The translations under genes were made by a program, and so were the position numbers. The notes under the pieces were generated by a model. That model was given only the letters and a program-made list of their open reading frames with translations. It was not told the DNA's origin and searched no databases. A DNA stretch of 34,540 nucleotides from JBJXGV01 sp046160485 (lineage in GTDB: Bacteria > Orphanbacterota > Orphanbacteria > JBJXGV01): the NCBI GenBank assembly GCA_046160485.1, contig JBJXGV010000045.1:1-34540 (forward strand), given 5' to 3'. The stretch's first letter is position 1; every line of letters begins with the position of its first letter. Shown in pieces: positions 18,415 through 26,237 of this stretch.

Positions 18415-18444
18415 AGGTTACTGAAGCTACGGTTTAGCTGTCAA
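18415..18444 (-). promoter_or_regulatory. sigma70-type promoter of the lipoprotein gene
   Basis: Minus strand: consensus TTGACA (18439-18444), 18-nt spacer, TAACCT (18415-18420). The predicted start near 18408 gives a leader of about 75 nt that carries an AGGAGGAG ribosome binding site before ATG 18332. Confidence 0.65.
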
Positions 18445-18503
18445 CAAGGCCGCCACTTTTCCGGCAGCGTGTAGTCCTCCTTCGCGGTCGCCGCGTCCTG
18501 CCC

Positions 18504-19151
18504 TCAGGACCGCGTCCTTCCGCGCAATTCGCCCCAACTCTTAACGCCCGATTCTCCCGATCGGATGTCCTGCCATGCGTAAAGCGCCCACCCACTCCCT
18601 TCGTCCCGCATGAAAAACTCCAAAATCCCGGCGTAGCTGCTCGAGTCGATAACGCCCGGGGCGCCCCCGTCGGGGGCAGAATCGATGAGCGTAAACTCGT
18701 ACGCGAGCCGAACGCGCGCGGTGTCCGAGCTGACCTCGAAGATCGATTCCGGCGTGAAGAAGAAGGAGATCGGAATGCGATCGTTGGTCGTGAACAAGTT
18801 CTGCGCGACCTCTTCCTCCGTAGCACGCGTGTAGTTGTCGAACGGACACTCGCTCTGAGAGCAGAGATCGATTGAATCGAGCTTGTCGGGGATGAATTTC
18901 CAGTCCGCGCGAAAGCCGAGCCGGTAGCGGTCGATCTGCCGGTCCTCGAACGTGACACGCACGTTGTTGATCAAGATCTCGGGCGTATTCGGCTGCCGCC
19001 AGCGCGTCGCCAACGTGTCGAGAGTCTCGGGCGGCTCGGAATCCCTCGGGTTGAAGAAACATCCCCCCGCTCCGACCGCGTTGACCGCCATCGCGACCGC
19101 CGTCAGCAGAACCCATGCCGCCGCGCGCCCGCGCGAAACGAATGCGCGCAT
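18504..19151 (-). CDS. lipoprotein with NTF2-like C-terminal domain (hypothetical), coupled to the beta-barrel gene
   Basis: Product of 215 residues. The signal segment (residues 1-31) ends VGAGGC, a weak lipobox with Cys31. The body contains TPEILINNVRVTFEDRQIDRYRLGFRADWKFIPD (in parts) and a C-terminal GWALYAWQDIRSG, which follow the same pattern as the 200-residue lipoprotein downstream. The start ATG (19151-19149) shares its A with the TGA of the upstream beta-barrel gene, so translation is probably coupled and the two products may act together at the outer membrane. Two Cys residues (CSQSEC) could form a disulfide. Function unknown. A GTG one codon upstream is an alternative start. Confidence 0.82.
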   Translation of the reverse strand: MRAFVSRGRAAAWVLLTAVAMAVNAVGAGGCFFNPRDSEPPETLDTLATRWRQPNTPEILINNVRVTFEDRQIDRYRLGFRADWKFIPDKLDSIDLCSQSECPFDNYTRATEEEVAQNLFTTNDRIPISFFFTPESIFEVSSDTARVRLAYEFTLIDSAPDGGAPGVIDSSSYAGILEFFMRDEGSGWALYAWQDIRSGESGVKSWGELRGRTRS

Positions 19152-21223
19152 CACAGCGCATACCCCGCCGACGCCTCGACACGGTAAAAGCGCCTTTCGC
19201 GTTCGGAAACGGAGGTGCCGTCGGCGAGCGTGCGCCGCGCCCGCGCCTCCACCTTGAGCCGCTTCGTGACATCGCGCCGCATTGACCCCTCGATGAAAAA
19301 CTCGACGCGCTCCGATTCGCCGCGAGGCCCCGTCTGTTTCACGCGCCGGATCGTCCCGTCGACATCCTTGAAGTCGTAGTTGCGATTCAATTCGATGCGC
19401 TGGCCGACCGCCAGCCGGACCCCCCGCATCGGCGCGTATCCGGTCGAGAGATCGAGACTCTGCTTACTAAACTGCGTCGCGCGGCGGAATGTCTCGCGAA
19501 CGCGATCGTAGGAACCCGCGTCGCGAACCTGGAAGAAGTGCGAAAGATCGAAGTCGACGACGCTCGTGACCTGATACGTGAACTTCGTGTCGACCTGCGT
19601 CTTGCGCGTCAGCAAGTTCTGGCCCTTCGCATCCTCGGCGAACGTGTAGTCGTTACGCACTTCGTAAACTTGCCGCAGCGTCGAACCCGCGAGCGGTTTC
19701 ACGCTGAAGCTCGGCCGCAGCCACCACGCCTGCTTCGTGTTGTTCTCGCCCGACTGCGCCGCGGCGATATTGACGGTGCGATCTTCCTTTACGCCGAGCG
19801 CGAAGTTCGTTGTCAGCTTGTCCGACACGACATAGTTCCCCTTCCACTCGAGCGACTGCGCCAGAAGATCGCGGTCGCTTGTCGGAACTCTTCTTGGCTC
19901 GTCTGCGCGAAAGAAAATGTACGAGATGAGGTCGATCTTCAAGGAGACGTCAGTGCTCAGCTTCGCCGAGATCTTCTGGTCGTGATTGAGGGTGACGGCG
20001 CCGTGCGCGATCGACTTCTCCTGCGCCTGCTGATTCGGGAATTGCTCGTAGGCTCGATCGCGGTCGAGCGCGAGGTTCGTCGTGCCGCCCGTCCAACCCT
20101 TGTAGCTCACCGTGGCGCGCGCGTCTTCCTTCGTTTGCCGGTTGCCACGCCGCACGAGAGGCGTTCGCAGCGCGTCGCTGGCGCCCGCTTCTAGGTCGTA
20201 GTCTTTCTCGGTGTTGCTGCGCGAGGCCTCGATCCCGAGCGAGAGCCGCTCGCTCGCCCTGAATTTCGTTCCGAAGCTGGCGTTCGAGCGGTCTTCGGTT
20301 CGCGTCTCGGTGTATTGCGCGGAATCGGCGTGCGGGTACTGGTACTGACCGTTCGCGTCGAACGCGCCGATGCGAAAATTGAAATTCGACGACGGGTTGT
20401 ACGAGATGTTCGCGCGGATTTGCTGCGCGACGTCGCGATTCTCGGCCTCAATCGGCGCCTCCTCGGGCGAGTCGGCCGCACCGATGGTCATCGTCGTCGA
20501 CGTTGCGCGATTGCCCGACCAGCTAAAGTCGGTCCGCACGCTCTTCACCGGCGTGTAGTCGACTCCGAGCTCCATATCCGCCTGCGTTCCCTCTTCCGTA
20601 AACTGCGAGTATTCGTTGTTGCGCGTCCCGGCCGACGTGCTCGCGTTGAAAATCATGTTCTCCGCGACCGCCTTCTCGAAGCGCGAGAAGACGCCGACAT
20701 CGCTGTTCGTCGTTTTCGTTTCGACGGCTAAAGCGCGCGAGCGGTTGTCGTCGAGGTTCCAGTTCGTCGAGTAGCGCACTCCCATCGTGACCGCTTCGGA
20801 TAGGAGGTACTCGAGACTCGTCGATGTCGTGCGCGTCTCGACCGTGCGCTTCAGCGTCTGCTCGTCCTTCGCGCGGAGTCCGGTTTGATTCTTAAGGCGC
20901 AGTTTCTCGCCGACCATGTAGTCGGCGTTGACGCCGTGATTCCAGGTCCGCACGTCTTTCTCGATTCCGTAGCGCACGTCGTAGCTCGGATGAAACCCGG
21001 TCTGGGACTTAACCGGGCGCGGTGCGCGCTCGCCGCTGCCGGCTTCCGCGGAGTCCGCGGCCGCGAGCGAGTCGGCGGCCAGAGAATCGGGCAGCACATC
21101 TTCCTCCTCGTCTTCCTCCTGGGCCCACGCGCGGCCCGCACCCGCGGCGACGAACGCGAGCGACGCCGCGCCGAGCACCGCGGCCAGCGTGAGGATCGCG
21201 AGGCCCTCGGTCATGCGCGACAT
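19151..21223 (-). CDS. large exported beta-strand-rich protein, probable outer-membrane beta-barrel
   Basis: Product of 690 residues. Signal peptide 1-35 (hydrophobic, ending AWA before QEE). An acidic, Ala/Ser-rich linker follows (EEDEEEDVLPDSLAADSLAAADS). From about residue 75 to the end, alternating polar/hydrophobic strands with many Thr, Ser, Asn and Tyr dominate (RTTSTSLEYLLSEAVTMGVRYS and similar), and the chain ends in ASAGYAL, consistent with a barrel. No family is recognised with confidence. Start ATG 21223 has GGAGG 4 nt upstream; ATG 21214 (three codons in) would overlap the rsmA stop as ATGA. Either way the gene overlaps rsmA at its 5' end and the lipoprotein at its 3' end. Codon composition here is visibly less GC-extreme than in the sensor kinase or SGNH genes. 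Confidence 0.75.
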   Translation of the reverse strand: MSRMTEGLAILTLAAVLGAASLAFVAAGAGRAWAQEEDEEEDVLPDSLAADSLAAADSAEAGSGERAPRPVKSQTGFHPSYDVRYGIEKDVRTWNHGVNADYMVGEKLRLKNQTGLRAKDEQTLKRTVETRTTSTSLEYLLSEAVTMGVRYSTNWNLDDNRSRALAVETKTTNSDVGVFSRFEKAVAENMIFNASTSAGTRNNEYSQFTEEGTQADMELGVDYTPVKSVRTDFSWSGNRATSTTMTIGAADSPEEAPIEAENRDVAQQIRANISYNPSSNFNFRIGAFDANGQYQYPHADSAQYTETRTEDRSNASFGTKFRASERLSLGIEASRSNTEKDYDLEAGASDALRTPLVRRGNRQTKEDARATVSYKGWTGGTTNLALDRDRAYEQFPNQQAQEKSIAHGAVTLNHDQKISAKLSTDVSLKIDLISYIFFRADEPRRVPTSDRDLLAQSLEWKGNYVVSDKLTTNFALGVKEDRTVNIAAAQSGENNTKQAWWLRPSFSVKPLAGSTLRQVYEVRNDYTFAEDAKGQNLLTRKTQVDTKFTYQVTSVVDFDLSHFFQVRDAGSYDRVRETFRRATQFSKQSLDLSTGYAPMRGVRLAVGQRIELNRNYDFKDVDGTIRRVKQTGPRGESERVEFFIEGSMRRDVTKRLKVEARARRTLADGTSVSERERRFYRVEASAGYAL

Positions 21224-22053
21224 CGCGCCTCCGAAAGCGCCGTGGCGAGTTGCGCGAACTCGACGAGCGAGAGCGTTTCGCCGCGGCGGCCGAAGTCGAT
21301 GCCGGTAGCCGCCGCCACCTCGGAGAGAAATCCGCCGGCGGTTTCCGGAAGAAGCGCGAGTGTGTTGCGAAGCGTCTTGCGCCGTTGCGCAAACGCAGAG
21401 CGCACAAGCCGGAAGAGAAGCGCCTCATCGGGCACGTCGACGGGAGGCCGCTCGTGGAACGAGAACTCGACGTACGACGAAACGACCTTCGGTCTCGGAC
21501 GAAACGCGGAGGGCGGAATCGAGAAGAGGCGGCGTGAAAGCGCGGCATACGCGACGCGCACGCTGATCGAGCCGTACGCCTTCCCGCCGGGCGGCGCCGT
21601 GATGCGCTCGGCGACCTCGCGCTGCATCGTCAGGTACGCGCGCTCGAACGAGCGCGAATGCTCCGCGAGCCAGATCAGAATCGGACTCGACGCGTAGTAC
21701 GGGATGTTTCCGAACACGACCGCTTTCTCACCTGGCGCCAGACCAAATGCCGTGGCGGGATCGAGGTCGAGCACGTCGGCCGTGATCACCGTCACCTCGG
21801 CGAACGACTTGAAGCGCTCCGCGAGATCGGCCGCGAGATAGCGATCGATCTCGACGACGATGAGCCGCCGCACCGTGCCGGCGAGAAGCTCCGTCATCGC
21901 ACCGCGTCCGCCGCCGATTTCGACGACGACTTCGCTCCCGGACAGCGCCATCGCGTCGATCATGCGGTGCGCGATACCGCCGTCGACGAGAAAGTTTTGT
22001 CCGAGACTGCGCTTCGGGAGCGCCTGTCGCGAAAGATGCGCAGCGTTCAGCAA
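21211..22053 (-). CDS. rsmA: 16S rRNA dimethyladenosine transferase RsmA/KsgA
   Basis: RsmA dimethylates two adjacent adenines in helix 45 of 16S rRNA during 30S assembly, using S-adenosylmethionine. The 280-residue product has all family motifs: KRSLGQNFLVD (14-24), the SAM-binding loop VVEIGGGRGAMTELL (43-57), the acidic end of strand 2 (VVEID, 66-70), the DVLDLD motif, the catalytic FGNIPYY (114-120), and the C-terminal FRPRPKVVS and FAQRRKTLRNTL. The only usable start in the frame is TTG at 22053; GAGG lies just 2 nt before it, so a start at the adjacent CTG is possible. It leads a coupled trio with the beta-barrel and a lipoprotein. Upstream lies the inverted-repeat-rich gap described separately. 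Confidence 0.95.
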   Translation of the reverse strand: MLNAAHLSRQALPKRSLGQNFLVDGGIAHRMIDAMALSGSEVVVEIGGGRGAMTELLAGTVRRLIVVEIDRYLAADLAERFKSFAEVTVITADVLDLDPATAFGLAPGEKAVVFGNIPYYASSPILIWLAEHSRSFERAYLTMQREVAERITAPPGGKAYGSISVRVAYAALSRRLFSIPPSAFRPRPKVVSSYVEFSFHERPPVDVPDEALLFRLVRSAFAQRRKTLRNTLALLPETAGGFLSEVAAATGIDFGRRGETLSLVEFAQLATALSEARCRA

Positions 22054-22064
22054 GACCTCATCCG

Positions 22065-22186
22065 ATCGGTTGGTTTTCGGCTTCCGAGGTGGAACTCACG
22101 CAGCGGGCTGGGGCTGCGACTCTTGCCGGGAGAACCATCGCCGGGGAACGAATGCCCCGATTCTCGCCAATGGGCTCCCAACCGAT
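22065..22186. ncRNA. structured RNA candidate A (strand uncertain)
   Basis: A 9-bp perfect closing stem joins 22065-22073 (ATCGGTTGG) and 22178-22186 (CCAACCGAT). Inside are short local hairpins, including TCGG/CCGA, GCAGC/GCTGC, and a longer one in which GAGAA and GGGG pair with CCCC and TTCTC around AACGAATG. No known RNA family is recognised. It could be an independent RNA or part of the rsmA leader. Confidence 0.3.
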
Positions 22187-22240
22187 GCCGCGACGTCCCG
22201 CGTTGTCCTTTGCGCCTCGATGCAATGCAACATTCGGCCT

Positions 22241-22348
22241 TTGAAACCACTAGCAAGCGGCGATGCGGAGAGCCTCCTGTGGGCTGGACGGGTCGTTTCG
22301 CGGGGCGAAAGTGGAGTTAGAGTACCACGCGCGCCGCCGCGGTTTCAA
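22241..22348. ncRNA. structured RNA candidate B, cloverleaf-like (strand uncertain)
   Basis: Closing stem TTGAAACC (22241-22248) with GGTTTCAA (22341-22348), then a second stem GCGGCG/CGCCGC. Inside lie three small hairpins: AGCC/GGCT, TTTCG/CGAAA around CGGGG, and GTGG/CCAC. The shape recalls a tRNA, but acceptor lengths, anticodon arm and T-loop do not fit a functional tRNA. Confidence 0.3.
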
Positions 22349-22385
22349 CAGCCGATTCGGCCGCGCGGCGGCTGCGCTCGATGCC

Positions 22386-22415
22386 CTGGCACCGCGCGCG
22401 GCCCCGTTCTAGAAT
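22386..22415 (+). promoter_or_regulatory. probable promoter of the aminotransferase/transketolase-like operon
   Basis: CTGGCA (22386-22391), 18-nt spacer, TAGAAT (22410-22415). The predicted start near 22422 leaves a leader of about 65 nt containing GGGAGG, 7 nt before ATG 22488. Confidence 0.4.
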
Positions 22416-22487
22416 GAGACACCCTCCCGTGTGACGAGCGATTCGAGCCAATCGCTCCAGGACCATCTCCATCCCGGGAGGATCTTC

Positions 22488-23789
22488 ATGGGCACTCCAT
22501 TTGCGCAGCGCGTCGCCCTGCTCGGCACCGAGAACGCGTTTCGTCTCGGGCCGTACATCAAGGAAGCCGAGGCGGGCGGCGAACCCGTCATCCGATGCAA
22601 CCTCGGCGAGCCCGACTTTCCGCTTCCGTCCCACATCGCCGAGGAAGTGAAGCGGCAGATCGACAACGGGCTCACGCACTATTGCGACCCGCAAGGAATT
22701 CTCCCGCTGCGCGAGGCGATCGCTCGCGATATCGGTTCGATGCGCGGCCTCTCGATCACGCCGGATCGCGTCGTCGTCTTCGCGGGCGGCAAACCGCCGA
22801 TCGGCTTCGCGCAGCAAACCTACTGCGATCCTGGCGACGAGGTGATCTATCCGAGCCCGGGCTATCCGATTTACGAATCGTTCGCGACCTATCTCGGCGC
22901 GAAGCCGGTGCCGCTTCACCTGCGCGAGGAGAACGGATTTACTTTCACCGGTGAGGAACTCGCGGCGCTCATTACGAACCGCACGAAGCTCATCATCCTA
23001 AACTTCCCGTCGAATCCGACGGGCGGCGTCGCCACGCGGGGCCAACTGGAAGAGATCGCCGAGGTCATTCGGCGCAAAGCCCCGTCGCACGCGCGCGTCT
23101 ACTCCGACGAGGTGTACGAGCGAATCCTCTTCGACGGGAGCAAGAACTTTTCGATCGCGTCGATTCCCGGAATGGAAGCGCGGACGATCATCGTGTCGGG
23201 AGTTTCGAAGACGTATTCCTGGACGGGCGGGCGGCTCGGGTGGGCCGTGTTCCCGACGGCGCACGAAGCGACGCTCTTCACGAATCTCAACATCAACTAC
23301 TACTCGTGCCTGCCCGCGTACAACCAAATGGGCGCGAAGGTCGCGATCGAATCGCCGGAGAGTGCGCCGATCACCCAGCGAATGGTCGCCGCGTTTCAAG
23401 AGAGGCGCGACGTCGTCATCGCCGCGCTCAACAAAACCCCCGGTATCACGTGCCAGAAACCGAAGGGTGCGTTCTACGCGTTCCCGAATATCGGCGGCGC
23501 GTGCGAGAACATCGGCGCGTTGGACGCGTACGAGGCGCTTCCCGATGACACGAAGCGGCGCTCGTCTGCTGCAACGCTCTTCCAGATGTTCCTGCTGTTT
23601 CATTACAAGATCGCGACGATGGACCGCAGGTCGTTCGGCCAGATCGGCGCTTCCGGGAAGCACTTCATTCGCATTTCAGTCGCAACGAGCATGGATGATC
23701 TCAAAGCAGCGGTGCTGCGAATCGCGGAGGCCGCGGGGGATCGCAAAGGTTTCGCCAAGTTCATCCGCGAAGGGAAGCATCTCTTCTAA
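22488..23789 (+). CDS. class I/II PLP-dependent aminotransferase
   Basis: Fold-type I aminotransferase, 433 residues. Motifs: the N-terminal NLGEPDFPLP (38-47) typical of the aspartate-aminotransferase-like group; YPSPGYPIYE (121-130); the substrate/PLP segment NFPSNPTGG (172-180); Asp207 and Tyr210 in YSDEVYERILF; and the Schiff-base Lys241 in SGVSKTYSWTGGRLGW. The Arg near the C-terminus that binds the alpha-carboxylate is probably in HFIRIS. The start is set by GGGAGG 7 nt before the ATG; an upstream in-frame GTG (22431) has no ribosome binding site. The amino donor cannot be deduced. A transketolase-like gene follows after 40 nt, suggesting a shared pathway, unknown to me. Confidence 0.92.
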   Translation: MGTPFAQRVALLGTENAFRLGPYIKEAEAGGEPVIRCNLGEPDFPLPSHIAEEVKRQIDNGLTHYCDPQGILPLREAIARDIGSMRGLSITPDRVVVFAGGKPPIGFAQQTYCDPGDEVIYPSPGYPIYESFATYLGAKPVPLHLREENGFTFTGEELAALITNRTKLIILNFPSNPTGGVATRGQLEEIAEVIRRKAPSHARVYSDEVYERILFDGSKNFSIASIPGMEARTIIVSGVSKTYSWTGGRLGWAVFPTAHEATLFTNLNINYYSCLPAYNQMGAKVAIESPESAPITQRMVAAFQERRDVVIAALNKTPGITCQKPKGAFYAFPNIGGACENIGALDAYEALPDDTKRRSSAATLFQMFLLFHYKIATMDRRSFGQIGASGKHFIRISVATSMDDLKAAVLRIAEAAGDRKGFAKFIREGKHLF

Positions 23790-23829
23790 CAACGCCGGCC
23801 GCGCCGCCGCTGAGAAAGGGGCAGTCACA

Positions 23830-26232
23830 ATGAATGGATTCGGGCCGAGACGAGGGATCGCGATCGACGTCTCCGAAGAACTCGCCCGCGGGAGCAACCC
23901 GCTTTCGGATGAAGACGCCTCGCACTTCATCGCCTTCGATGCGATCTACCGCGCGGTCTGCGCCGTGCTCTACAACTACGTGCCGATGTCGGGCCACCCG
24001 GGCGGCTCGATCTCGTCGGGGCGCATGGTCGAGGGGCTTCTTTTCGACGCGATGGACTACGACCCCTCGGATCCCGATCGACAGGATGCCGACATCATTT
24101 CGTACGCGGCCGGGCACAAGGCGCTCGGGCTCTACGCGATGTGGGCGCTGCGCGACGAGGTGCTCCGTATCGGCGCGCCGTCGCTCTTGCCGGCGGACCC
24201 GCGCCGCCGGCTGCGGCTCGAGGATCTCGTCGGCTTCCGCCGAAATCCGAGCACGATGACGCCGCTCTTCCAACTCTTCGACGCGAAGGGGCTCGACGGC
24301 CACCCGACCCCCGCGACGCCGTTCGTGCGGCTCGCGACGGGAGCGTCGGGCGTGGGACTCCCGGCGTCGCTCGGGCTCGCGCTCGGTGCGCTCGACACGT
24401 ACGGCGCCAACGCGCCGCGCGTTCACATCGTCGAGGGCGAAGGCGGCATGACGCCGGGGCGCGTCGCGGAAGCGCTCGCGGCGGGCGGCACGATGTCGCT
24501 CCGCAACGCGGTGCTTCACGTCGACTGGAACCAGGCGTCGATCGACTCGGAGCACGTCTGCCGCGACGACGGCAAGCCGGGCGACTACGTGCAGTGGACT
24601 CCCGCGGAACTCGCCTACCTCCACGACTGGAACGTGCTGCACGTGCCCGACGGAATGGACGTTCAACTCGTGATCGCCGCGCAGCGGCGCGCGGCGGCGA
24701 TCGACAATGGGCAACCGACGGCGATCGTCTACAAAACGGTGAAAGGCTGGAAGTACGGCATCGAGGGCAAGGCGTCGCATGGCGCCGGACACGGCCTTTG
24801 CTCCGACGGGTTCATGGACGCGGTGGCGCCCCTTCTTGCGCAAAGCGCGCGGCTCCTGCCGCACTGCGAGGCGAACGCGCGGCGGTGCGTAGGCGACACG
24901 AAGAGCACCGTCATGGAGGAATGCTTCTGGGAGGCGCTTCTCGTCGTGCGCAACGCGATGGAACGCAATCACGCGGCGGTGGAGATGCTCGCGCGGCGGC
25001 TCGTCGCGGCGCGCGAGCGGCTCGACGCGCAACGGCGTGAGCCGCGCGCGGGCGCGCCGCGAATCGACGCGGTGTACGAATCGGCGGCGCGCGCCGTCGA
25101 GCTGCGCGAAAGCGTTCCGAGCGACGTCGCGATCGGGCCCGGTTCGACGACGACGCTGCGCGGGGAACTCGGGCGCGTGCTCAACCACTACAACCACGCG
25201 AGCGGCGGCGGGCTCTTCGCGGCGGCGGCGGACCTACTCGGATCGACGAGCGTCAACGCGACGGCGAAGGGCTTCGGCGACGGCTTCTACAACGCGAACA
25301 CCAACACCGAATCGCGGCTCTTGTCGATCGGCGGTATTTGCGAGGACGCGATCGCCGGAATGCTCGCGGGGCTTTCGACGTACGGCACTCACATCGGCGT
25401 GGGGTCGTCGTACGCGGCGTTCATCGCACCGCTCGGGCACATCGCGTCGCGGCTGCACGCCATCGGATGCCAAGCGCGGCGCGCGGCGACGCGCGAGCCC
25501 TACAAGCCGATGATCCTGATCTGCGCGCACGCGGGCCTGAAGACCGGCGAGGATGGGCCGACGCACGCCGATCCGCAGCCTCTCCAACTTCTGCAGGAGA
25601 ATTTCCCGCGAGGCACGATGATCACGCTCACGCCTTGGGATCCGCAGGAGATCTGGCACCTCGTCTCCGCGGCGCTTACGAAGCGGCCGGCGGTGATCGC
25701 GCCGTTCGTGACACGGCCGGCCGAGCGCGTGATCGACCGGGCGCGCGCGCATCTCGCGCCAGCTTCGGACGCCGCGACGGGCGTGTACCTCTTGCGCGAC
25801 GCGCGCGGCCGCGGCGACGGGACGATCGTGCTGCAAGAGAGCGGCGTCGCGTACGCGTTCGTCGAGGAGGCGCTTCCGCTGCTCGAACGCGAAGGGGTCA
25901 ACCTCAACGTTTACTACGTCGCGAGCGCCGAGCTGTTCGACATGCTTCCGGACGCGGAGAAGTCGCGAATCTTTCCCGAGGAGCACGCGCGCGTCGCGAT
26001 GGGAATCACCGGATTCACGCTTTCGACGATGTATCGGTGGATCATGTCGGAGCGCGGGCGAGCGGCGACGCTCCATCCGTTCCAGAAGGGGCACTACCTC
26101 GGCAGCGGCCAAGCGGACATGGTGCTCGCCGAAGCAGGGCTCGATGGCCGCAGCCAGTTCGACGCGATCATGAACTACCTGAAGAACCGCCGGCCGACGG
26201 TCGTCGCCGCGAGCGACTCGGCAGAAAGGTAG
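23830..26232 (+). CDS. transketolase-like enzyme with altered TPP motif
   Basis: Product of 800 residues, longer than ordinary transketolase (about 650-670). The N-terminal half shows family marks: SGHPGGSISSGRM (54-66), AAGHKALGLYAMWALR (93-108), ATGASGVGLPASLGLALG (169-186). Where transketolases have the TPP/Mg motif GDGE...N, this protein has VEGEGGMTPGRVAEAL (201-216) followed by DWNQASID (232-239). The C-terminal half carries pyrimidine-domain-like segments (ICEDAIAGMLAGLSTYG with the conserved Glu, SSYAAFIAPLGHIA, THADPQPLQLL) and a C-terminal-domain-like end (GSGQADMVLAEAGLDG). It therefore looks like a full-length enzyme, but whether it makes transketolase chemistry is open. The start is preceded by AAAGGGG. 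Its stop lies 5 nt from the convergent radical SAM gene. Confidence 0.82.
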   Translation: MNGFGPRRGIAIDVSEELARGSNPLSDEDASHFIAFDAIYRAVCAVLYNYVPMSGHPGGSISSGRMVEGLLFDAMDYDPSDPDRQDADIISYAAGHKALGLYAMWALRDEVLRIGAPSLLPADPRRRLRLEDLVGFRRNPSTMTPLFQLFDAKGLDGHPTPATPFVRLATGASGVGLPASLGLALGALDTYGANAPRVHIVEGEGGMTPGRVAEALAAGGTMSLRNAVLHVDWNQASIDSEHVCRDDGKPGDYVQWTPAELAYLHDWNVLHVPDGMDVQLVIAAQRRAAAIDNGQPTAIVYKTVKGWKYGIEGKASHGAGHGLCSDGFMDAVAPLLAQSARLLPHCEANARRCVGDTKSTVMEECFWEALLVVRNAMERNHAAVEMLARRLVAARERLDAQRREPRAGAPRIDAVYESAARAVELRESVPSDVAIGPGSTTTLRGELGRVLNHYNHASGGGLFAAAADLLGSTSVNATAKGFGDGFYNANTNTESRLLSIGGICEDAIAGMLAGLSTYGTHIGVGSSYAAFIAPLGHIASRLHAIGCQARRAATREPYKPMILICAHAGLKTGEDGPTHADPQPLQLLQENFPRGTMITLTPWDPQEIWHLVSAALTKRPAVIAPFVTRPAERVIDRARAHLAPASDAATGVYLLRDARGRGDGTIVLQESGVAYAFVEEALPLLEREGVNLNVYYVASAELFDMLPDAEKSRIFPEEHARVAMGITGFTLSTMYRWIMSERGRAATLHPFQKGHYLGSGQADMVLAEAGLDGRSQFDAIMNYLKNRRPTVVAASDSAER

Positions 26233-26237
26233 CGGAA

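Larger units (their letters stand above)
22054..22487. other. non-coding region between rsmA and the aminotransferase gene, rich in nested inverted repeats
   Basis: 434 nt without a convincing gene; sequence texture differs from the coding regions around it (fewer CGCG runs). Two multi-branched fold candidates lie in it (22065-22186 and 22241-22348), followed by a probable promoter (22386-22415) and a leader with a strong ribosome binding site for the aminotransferase gene. Confidence 0.6.

Noticed and set aside
18492..18514. Hairpin GTCCTG/CAGGAC at the end of the second lipoprotein gene as a terminator
   Set aside because: A 6-9 bp stem exists, but no T-tract follows on the minus strand, and part of it overlaps the end of the coding sequence.
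22256..22340. Possible tRNA gene on the plus strand
   Set aside because: A T-arm-like GTGG...CCAC and a cloverleaf-like plan are present, but the T-loop lacks TTCNA, the anticodon arm is wrong and the acceptor is displaced by three bases. Kept only as a structured-RNA candidate.
23761..25197. Long open frame (478 codons) on the minus strand opposite the transketolase-like gene
   Set aside because: Arg/Val/His-rich translation with no recognisable motif. It is the usual antisense shadow of a high-GC gene whose plus-strand product is clearly recognisable.
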